A stretch of DNA of 64,000 bases from contig JAVZEV010000001.1 in the NCBI GenBank assembly GCA_038873195.1, forward strand, positions 62,001 to 126,000, read 5' to 3'. Below, piece after piece: positions 18,171 to 27,271 of this stretch. The translations under genes were made by a program, and so were the position numbers. Source of the stretch: Candidatus Bathyarchaeia archaeon (GTDB lineage: Archaea > Thermoproteota > Bathyarchaeia > Bathyarchaeales > Bathycorpusculaceae). The notes beneath the pieces are model-generated. The model saw only the letters and a program-made list of their open reading frames with translations. It ran no database searches and was not told the origin of the DNA. Each line of letters opens with the position of its first letter. Positions within the stretch are counted from its first letter, which is position 1.

Positions 18171-20075
18171 ATGAGAAAAGACATTCTTAAAGCAATATCG
18201 ACTACGATTGTTGCTCTACTAGTAGCATCGATGCTCTTAGGACTTCGAATTCTTCCAGCACAAGCAAGTCCCGTAGAATTCAAAATAATTAATCCAGGTC
18301 CAGATGGCTATCCAGCAAAATGGACTGCAACGAATGTTGATCCTGCGTCCATTGGAACAGAGCACTTTAACTTTACTGGAGACCAATTGGGCAAGACCTT
18401 CTTTATTAATGTGACAGTTCAAGATGTCGCAAATATGAAGGGCTGGGCTATTGGCATAATCTACGATAATACTACTTTGAAGTATAAATCAGCGTGGCTA
18501 CCAACAGATCATGTTTTCAAACCAGCTGCAGACGCGGGCTGGACGTTAGTTCAGCCAGCCGTGGTGATTGCGGATGTCGACGCTACCCACAAGGAAATTC
18601 AGTGGGGTTGCACCTACATTATGGGTGAACCCGAATGGAGTTTCTCAGGTTCTGGCGTCCTCTGCCAAATTCAATTTGAAGTATTGAAACAAGTGAACAG
18701 GTTGAGTCCATTGCTAACAACCTCCTTCGGCTGGGATCCAGATTGGACAAGCGTCTATTATCATCCATCTGGAACAGAGGTGCCTACATGCAGACCAGGT
18801 TACGTAAAAATCGAATGGGTTCCGCCAACAGAAAAACCAACCTTCTACTTGAAACCTGCAACGTACAAGGCAAACGCAATAGATGAAGATGTAGCCATTG
18901 AAGTCTGGGTTAGAAGCGTAAGTGCAGACTGGAACATCATAGCCTTCCAACTTGCAGTGTGGTTCAACACAACATTCCTGGAGCCCACCACCTACGAAAC
19001 TGGAACATGGCTTAATGGCTTCGTAAACGGCAACGAAGGCATATTGTATGTAGCTCAAAATGACTTCCACGGTGACCCTGCACTTCCTTACTGCTATAAT
19101 AAGTGGTTCTTAGGTGCAGTCATAATACCTGACCCAGATACCGGGCAATATGTCCCACCCTTCCCAAGCGGCGAAGGAATGCTCTTCCGAATACACTTCA
19201 AAGCCATCTACCAAACAACCTTCCCCGTGGAAGACTGGACAACCCTCCAAGTGAAAGAAGAAGAAGTTTGGGACATGTTCGGATTACACGTTCCAATAGG
19301 TATATCCGAATACTGCCAATACAGAGCCCCCGTTAGGACGCTAGGATTAGACATAGACCTCTATACACAGTACACCTTCCCATACGGCGGACAAGGAAAA
19401 GGCAACCCAAGCGACATGTTCGGACCACAAGCCGAAGTGATTCTCTTTGCAAGAGTTGTCTACAACGAATGGCCAGTGCAAATGAAGCTTGTTGCCTTTG
19501 AAATTCGCCACGGCGAATTCTACATCTACAGAGAAGCCTACACCAACGAAGATGGCATAGCCATGGTTAAAGTCAGAATACCTTGGCCGTGTGTTGATCC
19601 GGTTGGACGAGTCTTCGGTGTTTGGGACGTCATAGCAACCGTTGAAGTCGCAGAGCAAAAAGTGAATGACACACTAAGCTTCAAAGTCTGGTGGTTGGCA
19701 GAAATAACAAGCGTCAAATCTACAGAAGATTTCTACATCCAGAGTAAACAAGGCTTTGATGCGACCTTCGTGATTGAATATAGAACATACAGAATGCAAA
19801 CCATACCAGTAGTACTGACAGTGACAGTTTACGACGAATTAGGATTCTTTGTGGGATACGCTACATTCACAACAACAGTAGGATGGGGCGAATACCACTG
19901 GTGCGAATTCAAGAACTACACAAAGACATTTGAAATACACATTCCGTCTAACGCTGTGGTTGGAGTAGCAACAGTCTACGGAAACGCCTACGACGATCTA
20001 CCCTGGAATGGTGGAGTTCCATACTGTCCAGAGGCCTCCAGTACCTTCTTAATCAAGAAGCCTGGCGGTCCATAA
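18171..20075 (+). CDS. Secreted protein with two cohesin-like modules and macroglobulin-like domains
   Basis: ATG 18171 follows GGAGAAAGGGG and begins the signal peptide MRKDILKAISTTIVALLV; 634 residues. Module 1 (bases about 18280-18815) opens with 'INPGPDGYPAKW' and contains 'KGWAIGIIYDNTTLKY' and 'WGCTYIMGEPEWSF'. Module 2 (about 18830-19330) is a second cohesin-like beta-sandwich ('FQLAVWFNTTFLEP', 'NDFHGDPALPYC'). The C-terminal third holds Ig/macroglobulin-like domains, and its end resembles a segment of the next protein ('GVPYCPEASSTFLI' against 'DGYPYCLEKNATFII'). There is no membrane anchor, dockerin or sorting-like tail, so attachment must come from another protein or another interaction. 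It lies directly after the ABC importer operon. Confidence 0.85.
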   Translation: MRKDILKAISTTIVALLVASMLLGLRILPAQASPVEFKIINPGPDGYPAKWTATNVDPASIGTEHFNFTGDQLGKTFFINVTVQDVANMKGWAIGIIYDNTTLKYKSAWLPTDHVFKPAADAGWTLVQPAVVIADVDATHKEIQWGCTYIMGEPEWSFSGSGVLCQIQFEVLKQVNRLSPLLTTSFGWDPDWTSVYYHPSGTEVPTCRPGYVKIEWVPPTEKPTFYLKPATYKANAIDEDVAIEVWVRSVSADWNIIAFQLAVWFNTTFLEPTTYETGTWLNGFVNGNEGILYVAQNDFHGDPALPYCYNKWFLGAVIIPDPDTGQYVPPFPSGEGMLFRIHFKAIYQTTFPVEDWTTLQVKEEEVWDMFGLHVPIGISEYCQYRAPVRTLGLDIDLYTQYTFPYGGQGKGNPSDMFGPQAEVILFARVVYNEWPVQMKLVAFEIRHGEFYIYREAYTNEDGIAMVKVRIPWPCVDPVGRVFGVWDVIATVEVAEQKVNDTLSFKVWWLAEITSVKSTEDFYIQSKQGFDATFVIEYRTYRMQTIPVVLTVTVYDELGFFVGYATFTTTVGWGEYHWCEFKNYTKTFEIHIPSNAVVGVATVYGNAYDDLPWNGGVPYCPEASSTFLIKKPGGP

Positions 20076-20095
20076 AATAAGGCACTTTCCACCCA

Positions 20096-20115
20096 ATTTC
20101 CCCCTTTTATTTTTT
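20096..20115 (+). terminator. Oligo-T terminator
   Basis: C5-T4-AT-T5 follows the cohesin-like gene by about 25 bases. Confidence 0.55.
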
Positions 20116-20191
20116 AAATGCGCAAGAATTAAATTCCACAATGTTTATCAATCATTCCAACTATAACTATAAACAAGGAGAGGGGGCATCT

Positions 20192-21790
20192 ATGAATTCG
20201 GCCAAAAAATTAAGAAGATCCTTTGCATATTTGGCTACGCTTATTGCGACTATACTATTAGTAAATAGCTTTGTAACAACAGTCTTTGCTCCTACCCTAC
20301 GATTAAACCTATACACAAATAAACAAGTCTACAAGGTGGGAGATACCATAGTAATAACCGGTAATGTTACACTCGACGATTCTCCAATAACAGATGCTAT
20401 GGTCGCAATACAAGTTGATTCTCCAGAAAACAAGCCATACGTTGTGAGAACAACTCAAACAGGTGCAATATCAATCACTAATTGGGAAGTAAACATAACA
20501 GAGCTCTACGCATGCGATTCGCAAGGAAATCCCAAAAGTACGTTCACCCTCGACTCTCTAGCTTATTACAAAATAAAATGGAAAAATTACAGCAACAACC
20601 CAAAATCTATCGTAATTGCCATCTACATAGAATATTCCAATAGAGCCCCATACAAAGCGTACTTCCCAGTTAACGAAACAATCGAGGCAGGTCTGGAAGA
20701 AAGTGTAATCACTTCCTTCCAGATTCCAGCAAACGCGCCTCTTGGAACGACCACGATTTACGCAAATATTTTCACGCGAGAACCTAAGGAAGATGGATAT
20801 CCCTACTGCTTGGAAAAGAATGCGACATTCATAATAACAAGTAGTGGAGGAGGCTCAGGAACATCTAACCCTCCAACAATTTTTAACTCACCAAACTTTG
20901 GCATAGAATTTTCTGGAGTTTTTGCTCAGCCTGGAACTTATTATGTTTATGCGACAACGAAATACCAAGGAGACCAAGTTTCAAATTCAATGACATTTGG
21001 TGTTGTGCCACAAGCATTGCCTCCTGTGGCCTACTTTACTTATTATCCATCGCCTGCTGGGGTTAACATGACATTAACATTTGATGCGTCAGGTTCACTT
21101 GCTCTCGGTTACAACGATACAATAATCAGATATGAATGGCGCTTTGGCGATGGGACTCCACCAGTAATCGTTAATGGGTCTTATGCAAACCCGCCAAATC
21201 CAAAGGTGATTCATGTTTTCACGAACGTTGGAACATATATAGTGACTTTAAACGTAACGGATAATGAAGGTTTATGGAACACTACCTCCAAACAAGTTGA
21301 AGTTTTTCAAATCATCCCTCCAACAGCTAACTTCGCGTGGAGTCCTCAACTACCATGGGCTGGTCTAGCCATAACTTTTGATGGCGGCATTTCAACACTA
21401 GGCTGGAATGGCACGGGTCGTCCTCCAATAGTTAGCTATTATTGGAATTTCGGCGACACAATCACTCAAAATGTTACTTCCACAACAGTTCATCATACTT
21501 ACGCAACAGCAGGCAACTACACCGTCACTCTGATCGTAACTGATGCAGGAGGACAGCAAGACACTGAAATTAAGACGGTCACGGTTTATCCTCCGCCACC
21601 ACAAGCCAACGGCGACGTAGATGGCGATGGAAAAGTAAGTATGAGCGACGTTGTAATTGTCGTGTCAGCATTCGGCTCAACTCCTAGCAAACCAAACTGG
21701 GACCCTCGTGCAGACATAGACCAGAACGGTCGCGTAGACATGACAGATGTTATGATAGTAGTCAGCAATTTCGGAAAAGTATTGAGTTAA
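20192..21790 (+). CDS. Secreted protein with macroglobulin-like domain, two PKD domains and C-terminal dockerin
   Basis: The start is ATG 20192 after GGAGAGGGGG; 532 residues with an N-terminal signal peptide (to about residue 30, 'TTVFA'). The first domain ('YTNKQVYKVGDTIVITGNV') is MG2/alpha-2-macroglobulin-like. Two PKD domains follow (about bases 21010-21310 and 21320-21590) with the typical 'WRFGDG' or 'YWNFGD' and 'YTVTLIVTD' motifs. The end is a textbook type I dockerin: 'GDVDGDGKVSMSD', linker 'FGSTPSKPNW', 'DIDQNGRVDMTD', final 'NFGKVLS'. Six acidic or Asn ligand positions fit two calcium loops. It is likely a non-catalytic, dockable surface component. Confidence 0.88.
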   Translation: MNSAKKLRRSFAYLATLIATILLVNSFVTTVFAPTLRLNLYTNKQVYKVGDTIVITGNVTLDDSPITDAMVAIQVDSPENKPYVVRTTQTGAISITNWEVNITELYACDSQGNPKSTFTLDSLAYYKIKWKNYSNNPKSIVIAIYIEYSNRAPYKAYFPVNETIEAGLEESVITSFQIPANAPLGTTTIYANIFTREPKEDGYPYCLEKNATFIITSSGGGSGTSNPPTIFNSPNFGIEFSGVFAQPGTYYVYATTKYQGDQVSNSMTFGVVPQALPPVAYFTYYPSPAGVNMTLTFDASGSLALGYNDTIIRYEWRFGDGTPPVIVNGSYANPPNPKVIHVFTNVGTYIVTLNVTDNEGLWNTTSKQVEVFQIIPPTANFAWSPQLPWAGLAITFDGGISTLGWNGTGRPPIVSYYWNFGDTITQNVTSTTVHHTYATAGNYTVTLIVTDAGGQQDTEIKTVTVYPPPPQANGDVDGDGKVSMSDVVIVVSAFGSTPSKPNWDPRADIDQNGRVDMTDVMIVVSNFGKVLS

Positions 21791-21861
21791 TCTACTATAG
21801 AAGATTTAACCATAACCCTTTTAAATTTGAAGACTAAATAAAGCAATAGGAGAAAGGGGAA

Positions 21862-23871
21862 ATGTTATCAAAGATGAAACTATTTTGTATAGCCTTTACG
21901 ATGTTCTCTATCATATCAGCGATGTTTGGAGCAATTCCATTTTCAACAAAAGCGTCATCTACCCCTGAAGTTTCTATAATTAATCCAGGTCCAGATGGCT
22001 CACCCTCTAAATGGACTGCAGGGCCCCCAAGATACTTAGGAACTTCTGACTTCATATTCTACTCAAACGAAACTGCTGTGAACTCCACGTTCTTCATTAA
22101 CATAACCATAAACAATGCAGAAGCCGTCAAAGGCTGGGCTGTTGGATTAATCTTTGACAAGCTTAAGCTCTCTTATGTTTCTGCTTGGCGTCCTTCTGAC
22201 CATGTTTTTAAGCCTGTAGAGGAGATGGGTTGGACAATCGTTGCTCCTTCAGTGACTTTTGAGGATCTCAACGAAACTCATAAGCGTCTAATGTGGGGTT
22301 GCACCTACATTATGGGCGAACCAGAATGGACCTTTAACGGCTCAGGCACACTCTGCCAAATCCAATTCAAAATAATCAAAGAAGTAAACGAAACTTATCC
22401 AAAAGCCATTGCATGGTTTGCATTTGACCCTGACTGGACTTCTGTGTATCTACATCCTGCTGGCACGGTAACTCCCATTCTTGGCGTTGCTCAATATAAA
22501 TATCTCTATCCAATTGTTCCAAAAGTTGCTCATCTAACTTTTGAGCCTAAAAGAGTTGTCGACGTATCTCTTGTTCCTACAACTAACTTCAATATGAGCC
22601 TCAAAGTCTTAAACGCTACAGACTTGTATCATTGGCAAACGAAAATCTACTATAAGAATCAAATTTTGAACGTAACACAAGTCACTGAAGGGAATTTCTT
22701 GAAATCTGTGGGAACAACCGTTTTCGAAGTAGCTATTCAAAGAGACTATAATTCTACTCATGGTCAAATATCAATGAACTGTCATCTTGAAGGCGCAGAG
22801 TTCGGCGTCTTCGGCGATGGTGAACTCGCAAAAATAACCTTCGAAGTACTTGATCTCGGCGATTCTCCCATAGTGTTGCTTGACGATGTTCTTTTTGATT
22901 CTGCTAGTGCGCCAATAACACATACTAAAAGTAGCGGCTATTTCAGCAACATATTAGTTGCAAAGGTAAGTATAGATCCGCCGGAGATCAGAGATCCATC
23001 ACTTGTTCCGTGCACAAACTTCACAGTGAACGTTACGTTAGATGATGTCGAAAATATGAAGGTACTTACCTTAAACTTGACATACGATCGCGAAATTCTG
23101 CTGGAATTACAAATCAATTTTCCGGCAGTTTTAGGCCAAATTCCTTCAAAGAAGTTACTTGTAGACGATGAGAATGGCTACATATGGGTAAACCTTACCT
23201 ATCCTAATGCGATCACTACATATGAGAATGTGACGGTTGCGACGATAATTTTCCATGTAGAAGGCATGGGCGTCAGTCCAATTGATCTTAAAGATACAGA
23301 ACTTAAAGATCCTCAAGGAAGATTGATTGCTCACGAAGTTTACGATGGAATATTCATTGGACTCATACGTGACGTAGCTGTTCTTAGAATAGATGTTTCT
23401 TCAACATCCGCTTACACTGGATGGTTGGTGTACGTAAATGTGACTGTCAGAAACAATGGTAACTTAACTGAGACCTTTGATGTTAAGGGTAAATATGATG
23501 GAACCTTGTTTGGGCAGACAACAGTTGTTGATTTGCCTCCTGATACCGAAATAACCGTAATATTTGTCTGGAATACCACAGGAGTTACTCCTTGTCACGA
23601 TTACACTATTTCAGCAGAAGCTGGACCAGTGCCATATGAAATGAACTTGGCAGACAATAACCTATTGAATGGAACAGTGAAGATAAAGCAAATGGGCGAT
23701 ATCACTGGGGATGGGCGGGTAAATATGGATGACGTAAACATTGTTGTGTCCGCCTTCGGTTCCTTCCCTGGTCATCCACGATGGAACTCAGATGCTGACT
23801 TGGATCAGAATGGAAGAATCACAATGTCTGACATAATCTTTGTCGTAATGAACTTTGGTAAAATTTGTTAA
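21862..23871 (+). CDS. Secreted protein with three cohesin-like modules, CARDB and C-terminal dockerin
   Basis: ATG 21862 follows GGAGAAAGGGG; 669 residues with a signal peptide. Cohesin-like module 1 (21970-22500) has the full 'INPGPDG', 'GTSDFIFYSNET' and 'WGCTYIMGEPEWTF' set. Two more divergent modules lie at about 22520-22950 and 22960-23350, then a CARDB (23360-23690) and a dockerin (23695-23865; 'GDITGDGRVNMDD', 'DLDQNGRITMSD'). Several cohesin-like modules plus one dockerin is the layout of an adaptor scaffoldin in bacterial cellulosomes; whether these modules bind dockerins is untested. Bases 22090-22389 are almost identical to 27497-27796. Confidence 0.88.
   Translation: MLSKMKLFCIAFTMFSIISAMFGAIPFSTKASSTPEVSIINPGPDGSPSKWTAGPPRYLGTSDFIFYSNETAVNSTFFINITINNAEAVKGWAVGLIFDKLKLSYVSAWRPSDHVFKPVEEMGWTIVAPSVTFEDLNETHKRLMWGCTYIMGEPEWTFNGSGTLCQIQFKIIKEVNETYPKAIAWFAFDPDWTSVYLHPAGTVTPILGVAQYKYLYPIVPKVAHLTFEPKRVVDVSLVPTTNFNMSLKVLNATDLYHWQTKIYYKNQILNVTQVTEGNFLKSVGTTVFEVAIQRDYNSTHGQISMNCHLEGAEFGVFGDGELAKITFEVLDLGDSPIVLLDDVLFDSASAPITHTKSSGYFSNILVAKVSIDPPEIRDPSLVPCTNFTVNVTLDDVENMKVLTLNLTYDREILLELQINFPAVLGQIPSKKLLVDDENGYIWVNLTYPNAITTYENVTVATIIFHVEGMGVSPIDLKDTELKDPQGRLIAHEVYDGIFIGLIRDVAVLRIDVSSTSAYTGWLVYVNVTVRNNGNLTETFDVKGKYDGTLFGQTTVVDLPPDTEITVIFVWNTTGVTPCHDYTISAEAGPVPYEMNLADNNLLNGTVKIKQMGDITGDGRVNMDDVNIVVSAFGSFPGHPRWNSDADLDQNGRITMSDIIFVVMNFGKIC
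22090..22389 (+). repeat. 300-bp near-identical tract, copy 1 (copy 2 at 27497-27796)
   Basis: Direct comparison with 27497-27796 gives 299 of 300 bases identical; the single difference is an A/C change near the 3' end. The tract covers most of a cohesin-like module in both genes, while flanking sequence of the same module drops to ordinary paralogue similarity. This indicates recent gene conversion or segmental exchange. Confidence 0.95.
22180..22233 (+). repeat. 54-bp tract shared by four cohesin-like modules
   Basis: The bases encoding 'SAWRPSDHVFKPVEEMGW' are the same here as at 26306-26359 and 27587-27640; at 3009-3062 they differ by one base (C for T). Silent positions are conserved too, which protein selection alone would not explain. 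Confidence 0.9.
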
Positions 23872-23873
23872 AT

Positions 23874-23889
23874 TCTCCTTTTCTTTTTC
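23874..23889 (+). terminator. Oligo-T terminator
   Basis: A CTCC-T4-C-T5 tract lies directly after the stop of the triple cohesin-like gene. Confidence 0.5.
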
Positions 23890-23896
23890 AACAAGC

Positions 23897-23905
23897 TTAT
23901 AAATT
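23897..23905 (+). promoter_or_regulatory. TATA box for a probably leaderless transcript
   Basis: CTTATAAAT lies about 25-33 bases before ATG 23930. There is no ribosome binding site between, so transcription probably begins at or next to the start codon. Confidence 0.45.
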
Positions 23906-23929
23906 GGGCTAAAAATATATTTGTTTGTG

Positions 23930-25063
23930 ATGAAATTGCACAGTGCCAAGTCTTACCACAGAATTTCTGTTTCATTAATATTTCTCATTCCCTTACTGTT
24001 CCTAATAACTATGTATCCTGTTGCTTCTCAGGAAACTAAATATGCCACGGTGAGGATTGTAAACCCTCTCACTGGCAGTAGCAAATTTATTTTGCATGCG
24101 ACTGAATATCCAATAAATAGCACTATTACCGTGGATTTCTATATTACTGAGGCTATTAATACATACGGTTGGCAGTTCTATATAAAATGGAACAACAGTG
24201 TTATAAACTATCAGAAGGCATGGATTCCCGATGATAACATGCTTAAGGAAGCTGTTGATAGTGGTGCCGAACTCATTAAAGTGCCCCCTGCTGTAGAGAT
24301 TGAGGGTGACACTGGTTACCTAAAATATGGTGCTACTGCTCTTTATACGGGAAACGATCCACCCTTCTATCCTATTAACATTACTGAACCAAAATTATTG
24401 TGTAAAGTGAATTTCACAGTTGCTGTAAGCCCTGGCGAAGGAGAATACTATACTACTAACATTTTTATTATAAAGATGATATCTGGTTCCGGTGAGTCTC
24501 TGGACTCCTTTGTTTTTGTTTATCCCTCAACAGAAAAGAAAGAAATTAAAGCTGAACCTGCTGTTGTTTGGATATTGGGCCTTAACGCGGTACCCCCGAT
24601 AACGCAAGATATAGCAGCTACGAATGTAGTTTTATCCACTTCAAAGATTTATGTTGGTGAATACTTGAACATGACAGCTTACTTCAAAAACTATGGAAAT
24701 GACCTTGAATCCTTCAATTTTACTATATCAGTAGGTGACATGCAGCTTGTCAGGAGTTATATGACTTTGCCTCCAGGCGAGGAAGACCATTTTATTTATA
24801 ACTGGCCAGTGCCCGAAAATATGCATACTGGGAAATACAACTTAACAGTTTATGTGGAACCGTTAGAGTTTGAAACTGAGACAGCGAACAATCTCTACAT
24901 TTTAACCATAAACATAGAAAAGAACCTTGTTGGTTTTGAATACGCAATGTGGCTTTTCTCGGTTTGGTTTTCGACGCCTCTTGGCATGTTCTTTATAATT
25001 TATTTAGTTCTAGCTGTTGGACTTTTTTCGACGCTTGCTATTATGCGGAGAATAAGGCGATAA
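23930..25063 (+). CDS. Membrane-anchored protein with cohesin-like and CARDB domains
   Basis: The 377-residue protein (ATG 23930; TTG 23921 is possible) has a signal peptide ending near 'PVASQE'. A divergent cohesin-like domain follows (residues about 30-200; 'INTYGWQFYIKWNNSVINYQKAW', 'YLKYGATALYTGNDPPF'), then a CARDB domain (about 215-330; 'VYVGEYLNMTAYFKNYGNDLESF'-like). A C-terminal hydrophobic helix (about 340-368) and basic tail 'RRIRR' anchor it. It lacks a dockerin, so it could be a cell-bound anchoring subunit for dockerin proteins encoded alongside (inference). Confidence 0.8.
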   Translation: MKLHSAKSYHRISVSLIFLIPLLFLITMYPVASQETKYATVRIVNPLTGSSKFILHATEYPINSTITVDFYITEAINTYGWQFYIKWNNSVINYQKAWIPDDNMLKEAVDSGAELIKVPPAVEIEGDTGYLKYGATALYTGNDPPFYPINITEPKLLCKVNFTVAVSPGEGEYYTTNIFIIKMISGSGESLDSFVFVYPSTEKKEIKAEPAVVWILGLNAVPPITQDIAATNVVLSTSKIYVGEYLNMTAYFKNYGNDLESFNFTISVGDMQLVRSYMTLPPGEEDHFIYNWPVPENMHTGKYNLTVYVEPLEFETETANNLYILTINIEKNLVGFEYAMWLFSVWFSTPLGMFFIIYLVLAVGLFSTLAIMRRIRR

Positions 25064-25072
25064 TTTTTTTCT

Positions 25073-25870
25073 TTGGGCAAACATGGATTCTTTCAAAAAA
25101 TGCCTTTATTAGTGGGATGTGATGTGCAGAGTAAAGAAATACTTTTGCTCAGAATATGTTCACTTGTTTTATTATTTTTGGTGTGCTCTATCGAACCGGC
25201 GAGAGGCGTGTACCAAAAACCCTCCTTTTCATTTGTTAATCCAGGTTTAGATGGTTATCCTCAAAAATGGACGGCTTCAAATGTTATACGATATTTGGGA
25301 ACTTCTGACTTCATATTTTATTCCAATGAGACTTCTGTCGACTCCACATTTTTTGTGAATGTGACTGTCCGAAATGTGGCAGCTATGAGAGGGTGGGGTG
25401 TCGGCATCATTTATGATGCAAGCTCCCTTGCAAATGGTTCTGTCTGGCTTCCTTCTGATCATGTGTTTAGGGGCGCTGAAGAGGTAGGCAATGGTCTTCT
25501 AATCGTCGGCCCAACAATTGGCAACTTTAATGCAACCCATAATATTCTAAAGTATGGTGTTACTTATTTTATGAACTCTACAGAATGGACATTTAATGGT
25601 TCTGGGACTCTTTGTCAACTTCAGTTTAAAATAATAACTCCCTATTCAGTTGAATGTTATTTGAGTTGGGATCTTGAATGGACAGATGTCTATTATTGGC
25701 CTTCTGGTCAAGAAAAACCACTTGTAGAGACTGCGCGCTTCAAATATTTTGGTGAAACTAAGATGGAGGGTTCACTTTTTATGTGGGTTTTGATCACGTC
25801 TGTTGCGGTGATTGTTGTGTTTGTATGTTTCATCTATTTCTTCAGTTTGAAAAAAAAGCGGAAGAAATAG
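25073..25870 (+). CDS. Membrane-anchored single cohesin-like module protein
   Basis: Up to 265 residues. The start is uncertain: TTG 25073, ATG 25100 or GTG 25124; the last gives the most normal signal peptide. It is almost entirely one cohesin-like module ('VNPGLDGYPQKW', 'GTSDFIFYSNETSVDSTFF', 'WGVGIIYDASSL', 'EWTFNGSGTLCQLQFKI') followed by a transmembrane helix (about residues 232-256) and a basic tail 'KKKRKK'. It is the simplest cell-bound cohesin-like protein in the window and the obvious candidate docking receptor. Only 9 bases separate it from the previous anchored gene, suggesting co-transcription. Confidence 0.82.
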   Translation: MGKHGFFQKMPLLVGCDVQSKEILLLRICSLVLLFLVCSIEPARGVYQKPSFSFVNPGLDGYPQKWTASNVIRYLGTSDFIFYSNETSVDSTFFVNVTVRNVAAMRGWGVGIIYDASSLANGSVWLPSDHVFRGAEEVGNGLLIVGPTIGNFNATHNILKYGVTYFMNSTEWTFNGSGTLCQLQFKIITPYSVECYLSWDLEWTDVYYWPSGQEKPLVETARFKYFGETKMEGSLFMWVLITSVAVIVVFVCFIYFFSLKKKRKK

Positions 25871-25942
25871 TTTAACACCTTATCCAATTTTTAAATCCGA
25901 GCTTGTTGGGGTTTGCAAACATGGTTTTTGTCCATTTTTAGA

Positions 25943-25965
25943 ATAGAAAGTTTCAAATATTGGTT
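25943..25965 (+). promoter_or_regulatory. Upstream element duplicated before two cohesin-like genes (copy 1)
   Basis: A 23-base identical string beginning ATAGAAAGTTTCAAATA occurs here and at 27222-27244, about 30-50 bases upstream of the start codons at 25997 and 27272. Similarity continues weakly through the ribosome binding site (GGTG) and first codons. It suggests the regulatory region was duplicated with the gene. Confidence 0.6.
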
Positions 25966-25996
25966 TATGGAAACCTTAATGCCAAGGTGATAATAA

Positions 25997-27058
25997 ATGA
26001 AAAAGACTATGTATATTTTGGCTTTCGCAATGTTTGCTTTGAGCTCTTTAGCATTGATTCCAACGAAAGTGGCACGTGCACAAACACCGTCAATCGAAAT
26101 TGTTAATCCTGGTCCTGACGGATACCCTTTGAAATGGAACGCGTCCACAGTCGATAGAGGCTTCGGGTCATCAGACTTTTTGTTCTATTCTAATGAAACT
26201 GCAATAGGATCGACCTTCTTCATGAACATAACCATCCATGATGTACAGAACTGCAGGGGTTGGGGTACTGGCATCGTTTATGATAATACTACTCTAAAAT
26301 TTGTCTCTGCTTGGCGTCCTTCTGACCATGTTTTTAAGCCTGTAGAGGAGATGGGTTGGACAATCGTTGCTCCAGCGCCAACCGTGGATGCAGTAAATGA
26401 AACGCATGGAATAATCAAGTGGGGTCTTACATACATAATACCCGAAGGAGAAACCCCGTGGACTTTTAACGGCTCAGGTGTCCTTGGACAGATTCAGTTC
26501 AAAATAATTAATTGTGCGGCTGAAGTGACAACTGCTGAGTTCGTTTTTGACCCTGACTGGACAGATGTATACTATTATCCTGCTGGCTCAGAAAAACCAA
26601 TAATGGGCGTAGGGCATTTTGAGTACACAGACAATGATCTCCCAGTTATCGATACACCTATACAGAATCCGCTTGCGAACAATGTTCAAGCAGATCAATC
26701 AGTGAGTGTTTTTGTCAACGTGACTGACCAAGGCAGTGGAGTGAAGAACGTTACCCTTTACTATAGAAATGATACCACAGTGTGGTATAGTGTTCCAATG
26801 GCTTTAAATGCTACCAGCGGTTCTTGGGAAGCCACTATTCCTGGACATGCGCTCGGCACGAATATAGCCTACTATATTGAAGCTTATGACAATGTTGAGA
26901 ATTATGCCAAAAGGGACAATGCTGGCAGCTACTACACGTACACTGTTATCCCAGAGTTTTCATCGTATGCAATGATGCTTATACTTGTTCTGGCCACTGT
27001 TTCGATGATGCTGGTAATGCTGTCTAAGCGGTGGAAAAGATTTTACTCTAGGCTTTAA
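25997..27058 (+). CDS. Cohesin-like module protein with Ig-like domain and PEF-type C-terminal anchor
   Basis: The start is ATG 25997 after GGTGAT; 353 residues. The signal peptide ends near 'VARAQ'. A full cohesin-like module (residues about 32-215) contains the shared 'SAWRPSDHVFKPVEEMGW'. An Ig-like domain ('DQGSGVKNVTLYYRND', 'WEATIPGHALGTNIAYYIEAYDN') occupies about 220-318. The tail 'YTVIPEFSSYAMMLILVLA' followed by basic residues resembles PEF-CTERM type archaeal sorting signals, which archaeosortases process in other archaea; it could equally be a plain transmembrane anchor. No archaeosortase gene lies in the window. Confidence 0.85.
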   Translation: MKKTMYILAFAMFALSSLALIPTKVARAQTPSIEIVNPGPDGYPLKWNASTVDRGFGSSDFLFYSNETAIGSTFFMNITIHDVQNCRGWGTGIVYDNTTLKFVSAWRPSDHVFKPVEEMGWTIVAPAPTVDAVNETHGIIKWGLTYIIPEGETPWTFNGSGVLGQIQFKIINCAAEVTTAEFVFDPDWTDVYYYPAGSEKPIMGVGHFEYTDNDLPVIDTPIQNPLANNVQADQSVSVFVNVTDQGSGVKNVTLYYRNDTTVWYSVPMALNATSGSWEATIPGHALGTNIAYYIEAYDNVENYAKRDNAGSYYTYTVIPEFSSYAMMLILVLATVSMMLVMLSKRWKRFYSRL

Positions 27059-27221
27059 CGTAGACTCTAGCGGGAACTCGTCTTAAACTTCATTTTTTCT
27101 TTTTGCAATTATTTATAGAGTAACTTTTTTTACCACTTTGAAGAAAAAGGATGGCTATTGCAATTAGAACTTATTAAGTTTTCAGAAAACATCTAAAAGG
27201 TTTTCTTAGCGTTAATTTTGG

Positions 27222-27244
27222 ATAGAAAGTTTCAAATATTGGTT
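27222..27244 (+). promoter_or_regulatory. Upstream element duplicated before two cohesin-like genes (copy 2)
   Basis: Identical over 23 bases to 25943-25965 and at the same approximate distance from the start codon. Confidence 0.6.
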
Positions 27245-27271
27245 CATTTAAAACCATACGCCATGGTGGTA

